Counted from the stretch's first letter, positions 41,741 to 50,790 are shown. The stretch is 64,000 nt of DNA from Ochrovirga pacifica (GCF_000220525.1 NZ_AFPK01000034.1:1-64000), one strand, 5' to 3'. The notes: generated from the sequence alone by a model not told the origin. Numbers and translations are program-made.

Positions 41741-42256
41741 TTATTTGTTTTTAACAAAAATTCCCGTTACTACCGCAGCTAAAAAACCGATAAATAAATT
41801 TACTGCAAGGCTAAACAAAATAGTACCAGGAATAAAAGCATTATTGGCTAATTGGATGGCATTTTTTAAATTCTCTGGGTTTTCAAAATTACCTGTAGCC
41901 ACCAAACGTTCTCTATTCATTGCTTCAAATTTGGTTAGTGTGTCGGGTTCAATGTTGTAAATAAATAACAAAGAATACACAATGTAAACAAAAGCTGTTA
42001 AAGCACCTATAATTAACCCTGGTTTTATAATTTGACCAAAACTTGTAAAACCAACATGCTTTTTTAAGTAGTTAATAGCAACCATTATAACAACAATAGG
42101 AATAATTAAACCCAAAGCCGAAAAAATAGAAGTACGTTCACTTATGTAAGGATTGCTACCCGTAGTTGCATAAATAATTAACTCGTTTAAAACGATTAAA
42201 AAACCTGAAATTAACCCGAATTTTAAGATGGGTTTGCTACTAAAAAATGAATTCAT
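41741..42256 (-). CDS. DUF4199 family membrane protein
   Basis: A 171-residue inner-membrane protein with four hydrophobic helices at about 12-30, 45-65, 80-102 and 145-167. The stretch KPILKFGLISGFLIVLNELIIY and the long loop with TLTKFEAMNRERLVATG match DUF4199. Function unknown. It is followed after 9 bp by the glycosyltransferase gene and probably works with it, for example in lipid-linked sugar handling; that is inference. Confidence 0.82.
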   Translation of the reverse strand: MNSFFSSKPILKFGLISGFLIVLNELIIYATTGSNPYISERTSIFSALGLIIPIVVIMVAINYLKKHVGFTSFGQIIKPGLIIGALTAFVYIVYSLLFIYNIEPDTLTKFEAMNRERLVATGNFENPENLKNAIQLANNAFIPGTILFSLAVNLFIGFLAAVVTGIFVKNK

Positions 42257-42362
42257 TGGAACGATTTCTTGTTAAAATTTGGAGCAAATATAACTAATTA
42301 TTGTCCTAAAGTACCCTGTTACAGTAAGATGAATTAAATGTTAAAAAATGATGTATTAAATG

Positions 42363-42393
42363 TTGCAAGAATTGTATTTAGGTTGTAAATTTG
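42363..42393 (+). promoter_or_regulatory. Promoter of the SRP RNA
   Basis: TTG (42363-42365), 20 nt, TAAATTTG (42386-42393), directly before the RNA. Confidence 0.75.
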
Positions 42394-42398
42394 CAGCC

Positions 42399-42500
42399 GG
42401 GTAAGTCCTACACAACTAGCTCCCTCGGAATCCCCCAGGGCGGGAACGCAGCAAGGGTACTTGGTCGTAGCAGTGTGATGTAGATCGCTTGCCCTTTTTT
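42399..42500 (+). ncRNA. ffs: Signal recognition particle RNA, small bacterial type (4.5S)
   Basis: The conserved domain IV tetraloop and asymmetric-loop sequence GGGCGGGAACGCAGCAAGGG lies at 42438-42457. The ends pair: GGGTAAGT at 42399-42406 with GCTTGCCC at 42487-42494, and ACAC with GTGT further in. A T-run (42495-42501) ends it. The predicted start from the promoter agrees with the 5' end of the helix. It binds Ffh (not in the window) for co-translational targeting. Confidence 0.95.
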
Positions 42501-42532
42501 TATGTTACAATAAATAGTAAGTTTATTCATAT

Positions 42533-42558
42533 AAAATCCAGCAAGTTTGCTGGATTTT
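42533..42558. terminator. Hairpin downstream of the SRP RNA
   Basis: AAAATCCAGCAA/TTGCTGGATTTT with a 2-nt loop; a back-up terminator before the DUF4494 gene. Confidence 0.7.
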
Positions 42559-42674
42559 GTATTTTCTAGCAACTAGGTTTGTTTTTTTGTTGAAAACTCT
42601 AAAATATTCGCACAAAATAGTCCTCCAAACTTGTAACGGATTCTTTATTTTTGAAAATCTAAAATGATGACACT

Positions 42675-43235
42675 ATGTGGTTCGAAGTAAAAGTAAAATA
42701 TAGCAAAATTGACGATAACGAAAAGGTAAAAACCTTTAATCAACCTTATTTATTTGATGCCTTAACTTTTACAGAGGCCGAAGCACGTGCCAATGAAGAA
42801 ATGGCCAAATACTTATCCGAAGGTTTTAAAATAACCAACATTAAAGTAGCCAATTTTTCTGAAATTTTTCCGAGTGAACACGGAGATAGATGGTTTAAAT
42901 GTAAAGTGTCTTTGGTAACTTTGGATGAAGACAAAGGCCTTGAAAGAAGAACCAACACTTATGTACTGGTACAAGCCAACGATGTAAAAGATGCTTTTGA
43001 ATATTTAATTGATCAATTTTCTGATACGGTTTCTGATTTTTCTATTCCAAGCATTACCGAATCTCCTATTATTGATATTTTTCCATTTTTTGATGAAGAC
43101 CAAGAGTTAGAACCTAAAATCGTTCCATCTTCAGAAGTATCAGCAGAAACTTATGACGAAGAAAATTTAGAAGATCAAGCTTTTGATGCTGTAAACGAAG
43201 AAGAACAAGAAGACGATTCAGAAATTTCTCAATAA
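42675..43235 (+). CDS. DUF4494 family protein
   Basis: A 186-residue soluble protein. The folded part is residues 1-140 (MWFEVKVKYSKIDDNEKVKTFNQPYLFDALTFTEAEAR..., GDRWFKCKVSLVTLDEDKG), matching DUF4494 of Bacteroidota. The last 45 residues are very acidic and probably disordered (ENLEDQAFDAVNEEEQEDDSE). The function is unknown. DUF423 follows after 5 bp and an LETM1-like gene overlaps that, so it heads a three-gene run. Confidence 0.85.
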   Translation: MWFEVKVKYSKIDDNEKVKTFNQPYLFDALTFTEAEARANEEMAKYLSEGFKITNIKVANFSEIFPSEHGDRWFKCKVSLVTLDEDKGLERRTNTYVLVQANDVKDAFEYLIDQFSDTVSDFSIPSITESPIIDIFPFFDEDQELEPKIVPSSEVSAETYDEENLEDQAFDAVNEEEQEDDSEISQ

Positions 43236-43240
43236 TTATC

Positions 43241-43627
43241 ATGCAACAATTTGCCTACTTATTTGGAGGTTTTTTTGGTGTGTTAGCCATAGTCTTTGGA
43301 GCGTTTGCTAGCCATTTACTAAAGAAAAAATGGACACCATCAATAATAGATAGTTTTGAAATAGGGGTAAGGTACCAAATGTACCATGCTCTATTTTTAG
43401 TACTAATAGCCAATACGTTAACTTTTGAATACGTATTAGACACATTATCAGTAATTTTTGCGATAGTTGGTGTGTTTTTGTTTTCGGGAAGTATTTACGG
43501 AATATGTAGTTTAAAAAGTCGTAAACTTCCTGTTAAATTTTTAGGACCCATTACTCCATTAGGAGGTTTATGTTTACTTTTGTCTTGGTTGTTTTTTATA
43601 GCTACAACCATTGTGCATGGAAGCTAA
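43241..43627 (+). CDS. DUF423 family membrane protein (YgdD-like)
   Basis: A 128-residue inner-membrane protein with four helices. The family signature is plain: GVLAIVFGAFASHLLKK at the start, IGVRYQMYHALFLVLIA in the middle and FLGPITPLGGLCLLLSWLFF at the end. The function of YgdD/DUF423 is unknown. Its last 11 bp overlap the next gene, so translation is probably coupled. Confidence 0.9.
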   Translation: MQQFAYLFGGFFGVLAIVFGAFASHLLKKKWTPSIIDSFEIGVRYQMYHALFLVLIANTLTFEYVLDTLSVIFAIVGVFLFSGSIYGICSLKSRKLPVKFLGPITPLGGLCLLLSWLFFIATTIVHGS

Positions 43628-43979
43628 AAAAAAATCGAGGTCTTATAGGTTGTTTCGTGTTTTTGTATATAGAAATAGAACAAAAATTGCATTGGCTCTA
43701 GATGTTTTTTTTATGGGCTTAAAGCATGGTGCACAAGACACACAAAAGACTACAGCCATTATTCAAACCTTTGTGTTGAAAGGTAAAATAGATAAAGAAG
43801 ATGAAAAAATCCTAAAACTTTATCTATCTGATATATTAAAGGTAGTGGGTATTGGGATTCCTTTTATATTGTTACCAGGTGCTAGTATTATCATCCCTTT
43901 TTTAATTCGTGCTGCCGAAAAAAGAAACATAGATTTAATTCCGTCCAACTTTAAGAATAAATCCAAACAAGCAAAATAA
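43617..43979 (+). CDS. LETM1-like small protein
   Basis: A 120-residue basic protein. DILKVVGIGIPFILLPGASIIIPFLIRAAEKRNIDLIPSNF resembles the LETM1 ribosome-binding-like domain, with its conserved Pro/Gly membrane-adjacent segment, as in the short Bacteroidota LETM1-like proteins. The ATG at 43617 overlaps the end of DUF423; the frame also reaches a TTG two codons upstream. Role unknown; mitochondrial LETM1 acts in K+/H+ exchange, which cannot be transferred to this short form. Confidence 0.75.
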   Translation: MEAKKKSRSYRLFRVFVYRNRTKIALALDVFFMGLKHGAQDTQKTTAIIQTFVLKGKIDKEDEKILKLYLSDILKVVGIGIPFILLPGASIIIPFLIRAAEKRNIDLIPSNFKNKSKQAK

Positions 43980-44048
43980 CCTCTGTTGTTTTTCTATGTG
44001 GTTAATAATCCGTAACTTAAATGGAGTTTAACCAAAAAACATATTATT

Positions 44049-44498
44049 ATGACAGGAACAAAAATTGTTTTTAAGAATGCATTAAAAATCTATGCTTTAA
44101 TTGTTGGGTTTTACTTTTTAATCAAAGTAATTGGTTTTTCTCATATAATGGGGCTTAGATTTGTAAATATTTTATTTGTATTGTGGGGTGTAAATACTGC
44201 TATCAAAACAAATATTACAGAAAGATACGACTCCGTATACTTTAATAATCTTTTTGTAGGATTTGCTACGAGTTTTTTAGCTGTATTGGCAACATTAATT
44301 AGCATGGTTTTGTATGTAAGTTTTATAGACGATTCGCTGTTATTAATGTTACAGCAATCTTCATTCTGGGGAAATCACTTAACCTTGCCCCGAATTGTGT
44401 TTGCAATGACTATAGAAGGAGCAGCATCGTGTATTATTAGTACGTTTATGTTAATGCAGTACTGGAAAAAACATAAGGTAACTTCTTATGTATCGTAA
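44049..44498 (+). CDS. Hypothetical four-helix membrane protein
   Basis: A 149-residue protein with hydrophobic stretches at about 10-28, 33-48, 68-92 and 115-135 and a short basic tail (YWKKHKVTSYVS). Its layout is reminiscent of DUF4199, but the diagnostic residues are not clear enough for me to assign it. A terminator follows at 44503-44533. No neighbour points to a function. Confidence 0.65.
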   Translation: MTGTKIVFKNALKIYALIVGFYFLIKVIGFSHIMGLRFVNILFVLWGVNTAIKTNITERYDSVYFNNLFVGFATSFLAVLATLISMVLYVSFIDDSLLLMLQQSSFWGNHLTLPRIVFAMTIEGAASCIISTFMLMQYWKKHKVTSYVS

Positions 44499-44502
44499 CC
44501 TT

Positions 44503-44535
44503 AAAAAACTCAATCTTTTTGATTGAGTTTTTTAT
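44503..44535 (+). terminator. Terminator after the four-helix membrane protein gene
   Basis: AAAAAACTCAATC/GATTGAGTTTTTT stem with a 5-nt loop and T-run. Confidence 0.88.
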
Positions 44536-44571
44536 TTTATGTACTACATTTAGGATTTAAAATTATCCGGC

Positions 44572-44859
44572 ATGTTTACACTTAAAAACTTTAAAATAAT
44601 TGCTTTACTAGAAGGTATATCTTACTTAATTCTTTTAGGAATAGGAACCCCGTTAAAACACCTTACAGGAAACGACGTAATTGTAAGATTTTTTGGAATG
44701 CCTCATGGAGTGTTGTTTGTTGCTTATGTGATTTTTGCTTTTGTTTTAAAAAGTGAAATGAAATGGAATAATAAAGAGTTTTTTATGATTCTGATTTGTT
44801 CTGTGCTTCCTTTTGGTACTTTTTACGCAGATAAAAAATACTTAAAACCACAAGTATGA
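44572..44859 (+). CDS. DUF3817 family membrane protein
   Basis: A 95-residue inner-membrane protein with three helices. IIALLEGISYLILLGIGTPLKHLTG and MPHGVLFVAYVIFAF, then PFGTFYADKKYL, are the conserved blocks of DUF3817 (YdzA-like). The stop overlaps the start of the CBM9-like lipoprotein gene (ATGA), a sign of translational coupling. Function unknown. Confidence 0.85.
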   Translation: MFTLKNFKIIALLEGISYLILLGIGTPLKHLTGNDVIVRFFGMPHGVLFVAYVIFAFVLKSEMKWNNKEFFMILICSVLPFGTFYADKKYLKPQV

Positions 44860-45632
44860 AACTACTTTTTAAGCATATTTATTTACTAATGATTCCCTGT
44901 TTATTGGGATGTGAAAATACCTTAAACAAAGAGTTGTCTCTAACGGACAGACCGGTTTACAAAGTTCATAAAGTAAAACAAGCTCCTGTAATTGATGGGG
45001 TAATTGATTTAAAGGAATGGGAGCATGCTGAAACGGTCAGTTTTGATTATTATTACCTTACCGAAAACGAACAAGAGCAGCAGCCAACCCAATACAGAAT
45101 GTTATGGGACGATGAAAATATTTATGTCTCTTTTCAGATGGAAGATCGTTTCATCAATGCAAAAGAAACACAACGAGATGGAGCTCCTTATTTAGATGAT
45201 TGTGTTGAACTTTTTTTAATTCCATCACCTAGTGCTGCAGATGTTCATATTTGCTTTGAAATAAATCCTAACAAGGCAGTAAATGATTTGGTGTATGTAA
45301 ATAATTTCCACAACGGAAAAAATGCACCAATTCGTTCTTTTGATCCAGAAATAACGGTTGAAGTTTCTATTCAAGGTACGGTAAATAACAATAAAGATTT
45401 AGACAAAGGATGGGCCTTAGAAATGGCAATTCCTGTAAAAACTTTTAGAGGTATTGCGAGTCAATATCCTGTAGCTAAGGGAAGTCAATGGGCTTTTTTG
45501 GCTTTAAAACAAATGAGAGATGTAGATGCTATTGGGAGGAGAATGATGTCTACTCTTTTTCCAGTAGAAAACATCAAGGAAAAAGATGTACATCAGCCTA
45601 ATATGTTTGGTTTGTTAATGTTTGTAGAATAA
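44856..45632 (+). CDS. Lipoprotein with a CBM9-like carbohydrate-binding domain
   Basis: A 258-residue lipoprotein; the signal peptide ends in LLGC with the lipidated Cys at residue 19. The rest is a single CBM9_1-like beta-sandwich: APVIDGVIDLKEWEHAE at its start, YRMLWDDENIYVSFQMEDRFI in the middle, DDCVELFL and a C-terminal FLALKQMRDVD. Such domains bind sugars or act as heme-free relatives of cytochrome-like DOMON folds. The start overlaps DUF3817 by 4 bp. The agarase-like GH16 gene lies 1.1 kb downstream with murB between. A role in glycan capture at the cell surface is an inference. Confidence 0.82.
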   Translation: MKLLFKHIYLLMIPCLLGCENTLNKELSLTDRPVYKVHKVKQAPVIDGVIDLKEWEHAETVSFDYYYLTENEQEQQPTQYRMLWDDENIYVSFQMEDRFINAKETQRDGAPYLDDCVELFLIPSPSAADVHICFEINPNKAVNDLVYVNNFHNGKNAPIRSFDPEITVEVSIQGTVNNNKDLDKGWALEMAIPVKTFRGIASQYPVAKGSQWAFLALKQMRDVDAIGRRMMSTLFPVENIKEKDVHQPNMFGLLMFVE

Positions 45633-45647
45633 GAGTCGTTGTTGTTT

Positions 45648-46649
45648 ATGCAGTATTATACCCAGTTTTCGTTAAAAGAATACAATACTTTTGGAATAGA
45701 TGTTAACGCCAAAAAGTTTGTTTCTGTACAAAGTCTGTCTGAGTTAAAAGAAGTCCTAGCACATCAGAAAGAGGTGTTTCTGCTAGGAGGAGGAAGCAAT
45801 ATGTTGCTAACAAAGGATGTAGATAAAACAGTTGTGCATTTAAACCTCAAAGGAATCACTGTAAATCATCAAACAGAAAAATTTGTTGAGGTTACAGCCA
45901 TGGCAGGAGAAAATTGGCATGAGTTTGTACTTTGGTGTATAAATCAAAATTATGGAGGTCTAGAAAACTTATCACTAATCCCTGGAAATGTAGGGACTTG
46001 CCCTATTCAGAATATTGGTGCATATGGCTTTGAAGTGAAGGATACTATAGTTTGTCTAGAGGCATTAAATTTAGAAACCTTAGAGTTAGAAAGGTTTAGT
46101 AATACAGAATGTGAATTTGGTTATAGAAATTCTATTTTTAAAACTTGGGCAAAAAACAAATATGCAATTGTAAGTGTTACTTTTAGGTTGACTACAAAAA
46201 ATCATCAAACTAATATTTCGTACGGAGCTATTCAAACGCAATTAGAAGGAAAGTTAAATCCTACATTAAAAGAAATCAGTAATGCGGTAATTGCTATTAG
46301 AAACAGTAAGTTGCCCAATCCTAAAGAAATAGGAAACAGTGGAAGTTTTTTTAAAAACCCAGTAATTTCAGTAGAAAAATTTCAGCAACTTCAGCAAAAA
46401 TACCCAGATGTTCCCAGTTATACAGTTTCTGAAAAACTAGTAAAAGTACCTGCGGGTTGGTTAATAGAAACTGCTGGTTTTAAAGGAAAGTCTTTTGGAA
46501 AAGCAGGTGTGCACAACAAACAGGCTTTGGTATTGGTAAATTATGGAACAGCTAACGGAATGGAAATTTTGAATATTGCTACGACCATTCAGAAAAAAAT
46601 AAAAGAGTTATTTGGGGTCGAATTAGAAATAGAAGTTAACATTTTTTAG
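45648..46649 (+). CDS. murB: UDP-N-acetylenolpyruvoylglucosamine reductase
   Basis: A 333-residue FAD enzyme that makes UDP-N-acetylmuramate for peptidoglycan. FSLKEYNTFGIDVNAKKFV and the FAD loop LLGGGSNMLLTKDV open the protein; GLENLSLIPGNVGTCPIQNIGAYGFEVKD follows, with YGY-type residues in EFGYRNSIFK. The catalytic Ser loop is GNSGSFFKNPVIS. It is the longer type I form without the type II deletion. The frame extends to a TTG at 45639, but ATG at 45648 gives the usual N-terminus. Confidence 0.96.
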   Translation: MQYYTQFSLKEYNTFGIDVNAKKFVSVQSLSELKEVLAHQKEVFLLGGGSNMLLTKDVDKTVVHLNLKGITVNHQTEKFVEVTAMAGENWHEFVLWCINQNYGGLENLSLIPGNVGTCPIQNIGAYGFEVKDTIVCLEALNLETLELERFSNTECEFGYRNSIFKTWAKNKYAIVSVTFRLTTKNHQTNISYGAIQTQLEGKLNPTLKEISNAVIAIRNSKLPNPKEIGNSGSFFKNPVISVEKFQQLQQKYPDVPSYTVSEKLVKVPAGWLIETAGFKGKSFGKAGVHNKQALVLVNYGTANGMEILNIATTIQKKIKELFGVELEIEVNIF

Positions 46650-46746
46650 TTTTTTTGCACATTTGTGGTAGCATCTTGTTTTCTAGAGGTATTTTAATAC
46701 TTGCTTGTTTGTTACTTTGGTCAAGTAATTTTTAATCTTATTAATA

Positions 46747-47760
46747 ATGACCGTACATTCTTTATTTAAATCTTACATAGCTTTAGCAGCTTTGTTGATA
46801 GCAGTTCCTTTTGCAATGGCTTGTTCTAGTGGAGATTCAGATGTGTTTATACCTCCAACAGAAAATAAAAATAATCCGAAAGATGAAGATTCTGAGAAAG
46901 GAGAAGAAAACAATGATAGCGCTCAAGTTGATAGAACCACTCCCTTTTTTATAGAAATAGATCCTGTTCCGAATGATAAAAAATGGGTAAAAGTAGAAGA
47001 GTTGTCTGATGAATTTAATGATGGTTTTGATGATGATAAATGGTATAGAGACCCAGCTAAAGATCCTTTTGGTTGGTATGGAAGACCACCAGCACTTTTT
47101 GAATCGGACAATGTAACGGTAAAAGATGGAAACTTAAACGTAACTGTAGAAAAATTTGCAAGCCCCAAAAAGGTTAATGGAACCACGTGGACACATGGAG
47201 GAGCAATTTTGCGTTCTAAAGCAAAAGCCAAGTATGGACAGTATTATGAGTGTAGAATGCAAGCCAACAAAACGGTAATGTCTTCTACCTTTTGGATTGC
47301 TTTTTTACAAAACTGTAGTATGGGACCACAAAAAAAGTTGGAGTTGGATATACAAGAATGCGTAGGAAGAGTGCATGATGGTACAGATAGTTGGGCTACC
47401 AATTGGGATCAGAGCTATCATTCTAATACTTGGAGGCATGCTAGAAGTTGTGATGTAGAAAAGTCTTTAAACTCTCCTGCGGTAACTAAAATGGAAGAGA
47501 AGAACAATTCTAGATATTTTGTATATGGTTGTTGGTGGAAATCTCCCAATGAAATTTTATTTTACTTAGATGGAAAACATGTGCATTCCATTACCAATCC
47601 TCCAGCAGATTTTGATATAGAAGGGTATATTACCATGGCTATTGAAACCTATGACTGGAATCCTATAGACGAAGCAAATATTTTAGAATCGGGAACGTGG
47701 GATCAAAGAACTACTAAATATGATTGGGTAAGAACTTGGAAATTAGCAGAAAAAGAATAA
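46747..47760 (+). CDS. GH16 family lipoprotein, agarase/porphyranase-like
   Basis: A 337-residue lipoprotein with the lipidated Cys at 26 (FAMAC). An acidic linker at 30-62 is followed by a GH16 jelly-roll at about 75-335. The catalytic motif is E199-L-D201-I-Q-E204 followed by CVG, close to the EIDVIE-C-YG pattern of beta-agarases and porphyranases. LSDEFNDGFDDDKWY, GRPPALFESDNV, MSSTFWIAF and ETYDWNP also match that branch. It would cut agar- or porphyran-type galactans of red algae at the cell surface; kappa-carrageenan or laminarin activity is less likely from the motif context but not excluded. It lies 3.4 kb from the SusC/D locus, outside that operon. Confidence 0.85.
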   Translation: MTVHSLFKSYIALAALLIAVPFAMACSSGDSDVFIPPTENKNNPKDEDSEKGEENNDSAQVDRTTPFFIEIDPVPNDKKWVKVEELSDEFNDGFDDDKWYRDPAKDPFGWYGRPPALFESDNVTVKDGNLNVTVEKFASPKKVNGTTWTHGGAILRSKAKAKYGQYYECRMQANKTVMSSTFWIAFLQNCSMGPQKKLELDIQECVGRVHDGTDSWATNWDQSYHSNTWRHARSCDVEKSLNSPAVTKMEEKNNSRYFVYGCWWKSPNEILFYLDGKHVHSITNPPADFDIEGYITMAIETYDWNPIDEANILESGTWDQRTTKYDWVRTWKLAEKE

Positions 47761-47773
47761 TGGAATAAAAACA

Positions 47774-47816
47774 AAAAAAACAGACTCCCTAAAAAAATTA
47801 GGGAGTCTGTTTTTTT
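47774..47816. terminator. Terminator between the GH16 and DUF1501 genes
   Basis: AACAGACTCCCT/AGGGAGTCTGTT stem with a 9-nt A-rich loop and symmetric A/T tails. Confidence 0.9.
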
Positions 47817-47827
47817 AATAACCTAAC

Positions 47828-49021
47828 TTATATAAAGTTCATCAACTCGTAAGAATTTCCTAGTACTTTTTTAGCATCGGCTTCTAGCCACTTGTCTAGT
47901 ACGGTTGCGTAGATTTGTCTAAAATCGATAGCATATTTTAAGTCTCCGTTTTTGTCCAAATCATCAAGATGAACAGCATCGTTGTAAATTCCTGGTTTTT
48001 TTAGATTTTCTGTCAATAAAAATAAATTATTTGCTGCTCCGTGATCGGTTCCCATTCCCGCATTTTCTTCAACTCGTCTACCAAACTCGGTAAACACCAT
48101 AATTAAAGTGTCTTTAAATGTATCGTGTTTTTTTAAATCGTTTACAAAAACTTCCAAACCTTCAGAAAGAATTTTCATCAGTCTTTTGTGCTTAGCGGGC
48201 TGTTGCACATGTGTGTCAAATCCACCCATAGAAACGTAGTAAACTTTGGTCTCTAAATGAGAGTTGATGAACTGAGCTGTTGTAGCTAGTTGTTTTCCGA
48301 ACTGATTTTTAGGATATTCTGTTTGGGTGTTGTAAGTCTTAGAGTTTTCGTAAATATAAGAAGCAGAGGACTCAGCTTGTATCAATTGTTTGTACAGATA
48401 TCCTAAATTTTCTTCGCTATGATGAGTATCCTTGTGGTGTTTTTGAAGTACTTTTTTAAAAAAAGGATCTTGTGTATTTCTGTTCAAATTTTTAGGATCA
48501 AAAGCCGAAATACCACTAGTCTTAGCCCCTTTTAGAGCTAATGATAATTTGTTATCAACATCAATAGCCATATGTGCATCTTGTTTAAAAACATCTAAGT
48601 AATCACCTAACCAACCTGTAGACTTGTACTGGTTGGCATCGCTTGCTGTTTGCCAGATATCGGAAGATCTAAAGTGCGATCTTATAGGGTTTGGGTATCC
48701 AACATTGTTTACAATACTAAGGTAGCCTCTATCGTATAGGTTTTTTAGGGGAGAAAGGTAATCTGGTACTCCTAATTCACCATTTAAACTAAGTATTTGT
48801 TCAGGTTTTATAGATATTCTAGGTCTTTTTTTGTAATACAAATCGTTTCTAAAAGGAACAATAGTGTTCAATCCATCGTTACCTCCAGCAAGTTGTATTA
48901 CAACTAATTTTTTGTGTCCCAACTTGTTTTTAGGAATTTTTTCAAAAGCTCTTAAAAAATTTGGAGCCAATAACATTCCGCTAGCCAAAGAACTGTTAAT
49001 GATAAAATCTCTTCTTTTCAT
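47828..49021 (-). CDS. DUF1501 exported protein
   Basis: A 397-residue protein with a twin-arginine-like N-terminus (MKRRDFIINSSLASGMLLAP), so it is probably exported folded. VVIQLAGGNDGLNTIVPF, the SHFRSSDIWQTA block, YVSMGGFDTHVQQ and MVFTEFGRRVEENAGMGTDHGAAN are the DUF1501 signatures. They resemble the metal-binding motifs of the alkaline-phosphatase/sulfatase fold. The DUF1800 gene ends 12 bp upstream. The two families are regularly paired in Bacteroidota and Planctomycetes, but the joint function is unknown. Confidence 0.9.
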   Translation of the reverse strand: MKRRDFIINSSLASGMLLAPNFLRAFEKIPKNKLGHKKLVVIQLAGGNDGLNTIVPFRNDLYYKKRPRISIKPEQILSLNGELGVPDYLSPLKNLYDRGYLSIVNNVGYPNPIRSHFRSSDIWQTASDANQYKSTGWLGDYLDVFKQDAHMAIDVDNKLSLALKGAKTSGISAFDPKNLNRNTQDPFFKKVLQKHHKDTHHSEENLGYLYKQLIQAESSASYIYENSKTYNTQTEYPKNQFGKQLATTAQFINSHLETKVYYVSMGGFDTHVQQPAKHKRLMKILSEGLEVFVNDLKKHDTFKDTLIMVFTEFGRRVEENAGMGTDHGAANNLFLLTENLKKPGIYNDAVHLDDLDKNGDLKYAIDFRQIYATVLDKWLEADAKKVLGNSYELMNFI

Positions 49022-49033
49022 ATGTTGATGTTT

Positions 49034-50404
49034 TTAGCACATTTGATATTCTGGTAAAGACATAAGTGCGATACAGAACTCTCTAGGTGTATGATGGTTA
49101 ATGGTTTGTATTACTTGTTCGGTTTCTTTAGATAGTTTGTTGCCCAAAAGTACTTGTTTCCAATCTTCTAGGTTAGTGCCTTCTTGTGCGTTTTGAAATG
49201 GAGTCCAGTTAAGATTGGTAAAAATAAAATACGCTTTGTTTTTTTTACGTTTGCTAATCATGTCAAAATCATCTTCAAAATCAGATTCTGCAGCAATTTC
49301 AATAGCTCTTTGTTGTGCAATAGCTGAGGTTAATTTTAGGCGAATCATAATGGTATTTGCATCAATCCATTGTTTGTCTCCTGGCCAACCTGCTACGTTT
49401 GGCGGATATAGTAACTTTTGTCCTAAATTAAATTGCAGATATTGAAAATAGCGTTCTTTTTTAAACTCAAAAGGAATCACTTTATGAATTCCTACCAACA
49501 GTTCTACAGGAGATTTAATTTTAACATGCATGTTTTCAGTATCGTAAAACCAATCAGAAGTTAAGGTGTATTTCATCAAATCATCAATGCGATATTTTTT
49601 TCTAAACACCTTTGCCATTTTTTTTATGTGCTTGCTATTGGGATTGGGGTTTACAAACTCTTTGTAAACTTTTTCACAGATAAACAATGCACATTCAGGT
49701 TGTTCTAGGATAATGTTTATAATGTCTGTGCCATCAAACTTTCCAGTTTTTCCTAAAAAAGTTTTGGTTCCGTAATCGTGTTGTTTGTCCCTAAAAACAA
49801 ATTCATTTTTTGCGTTAGTTCCCCATCCTGTAAAAGCTCTTGCAGATTCTTTTATGTCTTGTTCAGTATAGTGTCCTACTCCCAAAGTAAATAACTCCAT
49901 CAATTCTCTTGCATAGTTTTCGTTGGGTTTTTTCTTTCTGTTTTGTTGATTGTTTAAGTAGCGAATCATCATAGGGTTTTTAGAGATAGCAACAACAAAA
50001 TCCCTAAAATCTCCTAAAGCATGTTTTTGAATTACTTTTAAATATTGTTCTGTCTGATCTACAAAATTACTAGAACATACAAAATGATTTGTCCAAAACA
50101 AGCACATTTTATCTTGTAGTAAAGATTCAGAAGAATACAAGTTTTTAAACCACAGTGTGTTTAGCTTAACTAAAAGTTTTCTGTGTACTTTCTGCAACAT
50201 CATTCTTTTTTCTCGTTCATTTTTTACATGATCGTATTTGCTTAACTCAGATGTGTTAACCTTTAAAGGTTGTTGTTTTTTTGCTTTTTTTAGAAGCAAA
50301 TCAACATGTTCATCAACACTAAGGTGACTTATTTTTTTAAGTTCATTTGGAAGTAAACCAAAACCGACTCTATTATATAAGTGTATAATTTTTTGTGGAT
50401 TCAT
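49034..50404 (-). CDS. DUF1800 family protein
   Basis: A 456-residue helical protein. YNRVGFGLLPNELKK at the start, MCLFWTNHFVCSSN, NYARELMELFTLGVGHYTEQDIKESARAFTGWG and the C-terminal LLYPPNVAGWPGDKQWIDANTIMIRLKLT are the DUF1800 blocks. No signal peptide is apparent at this start, although its partner DUF1501 has one. It heads the two-gene operon and is divergent from the initiator tRNA gene 276 bp away. Function unknown. Confidence 0.9.
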   Translation of the reverse strand: MNPQKIIHLYNRVGFGLLPNELKKISHLSVDEHVDLLLKKAKKQQPLKVNTSELSKYDHVKNEREKRMMLQKVHRKLLVKLNTLWFKNLYSSESLLQDKMCLFWTNHFVCSSNFVDQTEQYLKVIQKHALGDFRDFVVAISKNPMMIRYLNNQQNRKKKPNENYARELMELFTLGVGHYTEQDIKESARAFTGWGTNAKNEFVFRDKQHDYGTKTFLGKTGKFDGTDIINIILEQPECALFICEKVYKEFVNPNPNSKHIKKMAKVFRKKYRIDDLMKYTLTSDWFYDTENMHVKIKSPVELLVGIHKVIPFEFKKERYFQYLQFNLGQKLLYPPNVAGWPGDKQWIDANTIMIRLKLTSAIAQQRAIEIAAESDFEDDFDMISKRKKNKAYFIFTNLNWTPFQNAQEGTNLEDWKQVLLGNKLSKETEQVIQTINHHTPREFCIALMSLPEYQMC

Positions 50405-50639
50405 ACCGTTTAAGTTTTAGTTTGGTATGTCTTTATGACTGTTGTTTTTGCATAAAGTTTAATTAATAACATTTATGTTTTTTAAAAATGTAGTTTTAGG
50501 TCTGTTTTGATGATGTAAATTTAACTATAGATGATTATTTTTTTTATTTTAATGATTCGAAGCTGTCGGATTGCATTTGTTTGATTTTTAGTTTGTTAAG
50601 TTTTGGTTAAAAAAATACTAAAAAAAGCCTCGTTTATAT

Positions 50640-50670
50640 TTGTTCAAAACATATGTATCCGCTATCTTTG
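50640..50670 (+). promoter_or_regulatory. Promoter of the initiator tRNA
   Basis: TTG (50640-50642), 20 nt, TATCTTTG (50663-50670), 10 bp before the tRNA. Confidence 0.75.
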
Positions 50671-50680
50671 CAGTCCAAAT

Positions 50681-50753
<73 letters not shown>

Positions 50754-50762
50754 CTAGCAAGA

Positions 50763-50790
50763 GCACCTTTTTATAAAGGTGCTTTTTTTT
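50763..50790 (+). terminator. Terminator of the initiator tRNA
   Basis: GCACCTTT/AAAGGTGC stem with a 4-nt loop and eight T. Confidence 0.9.
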
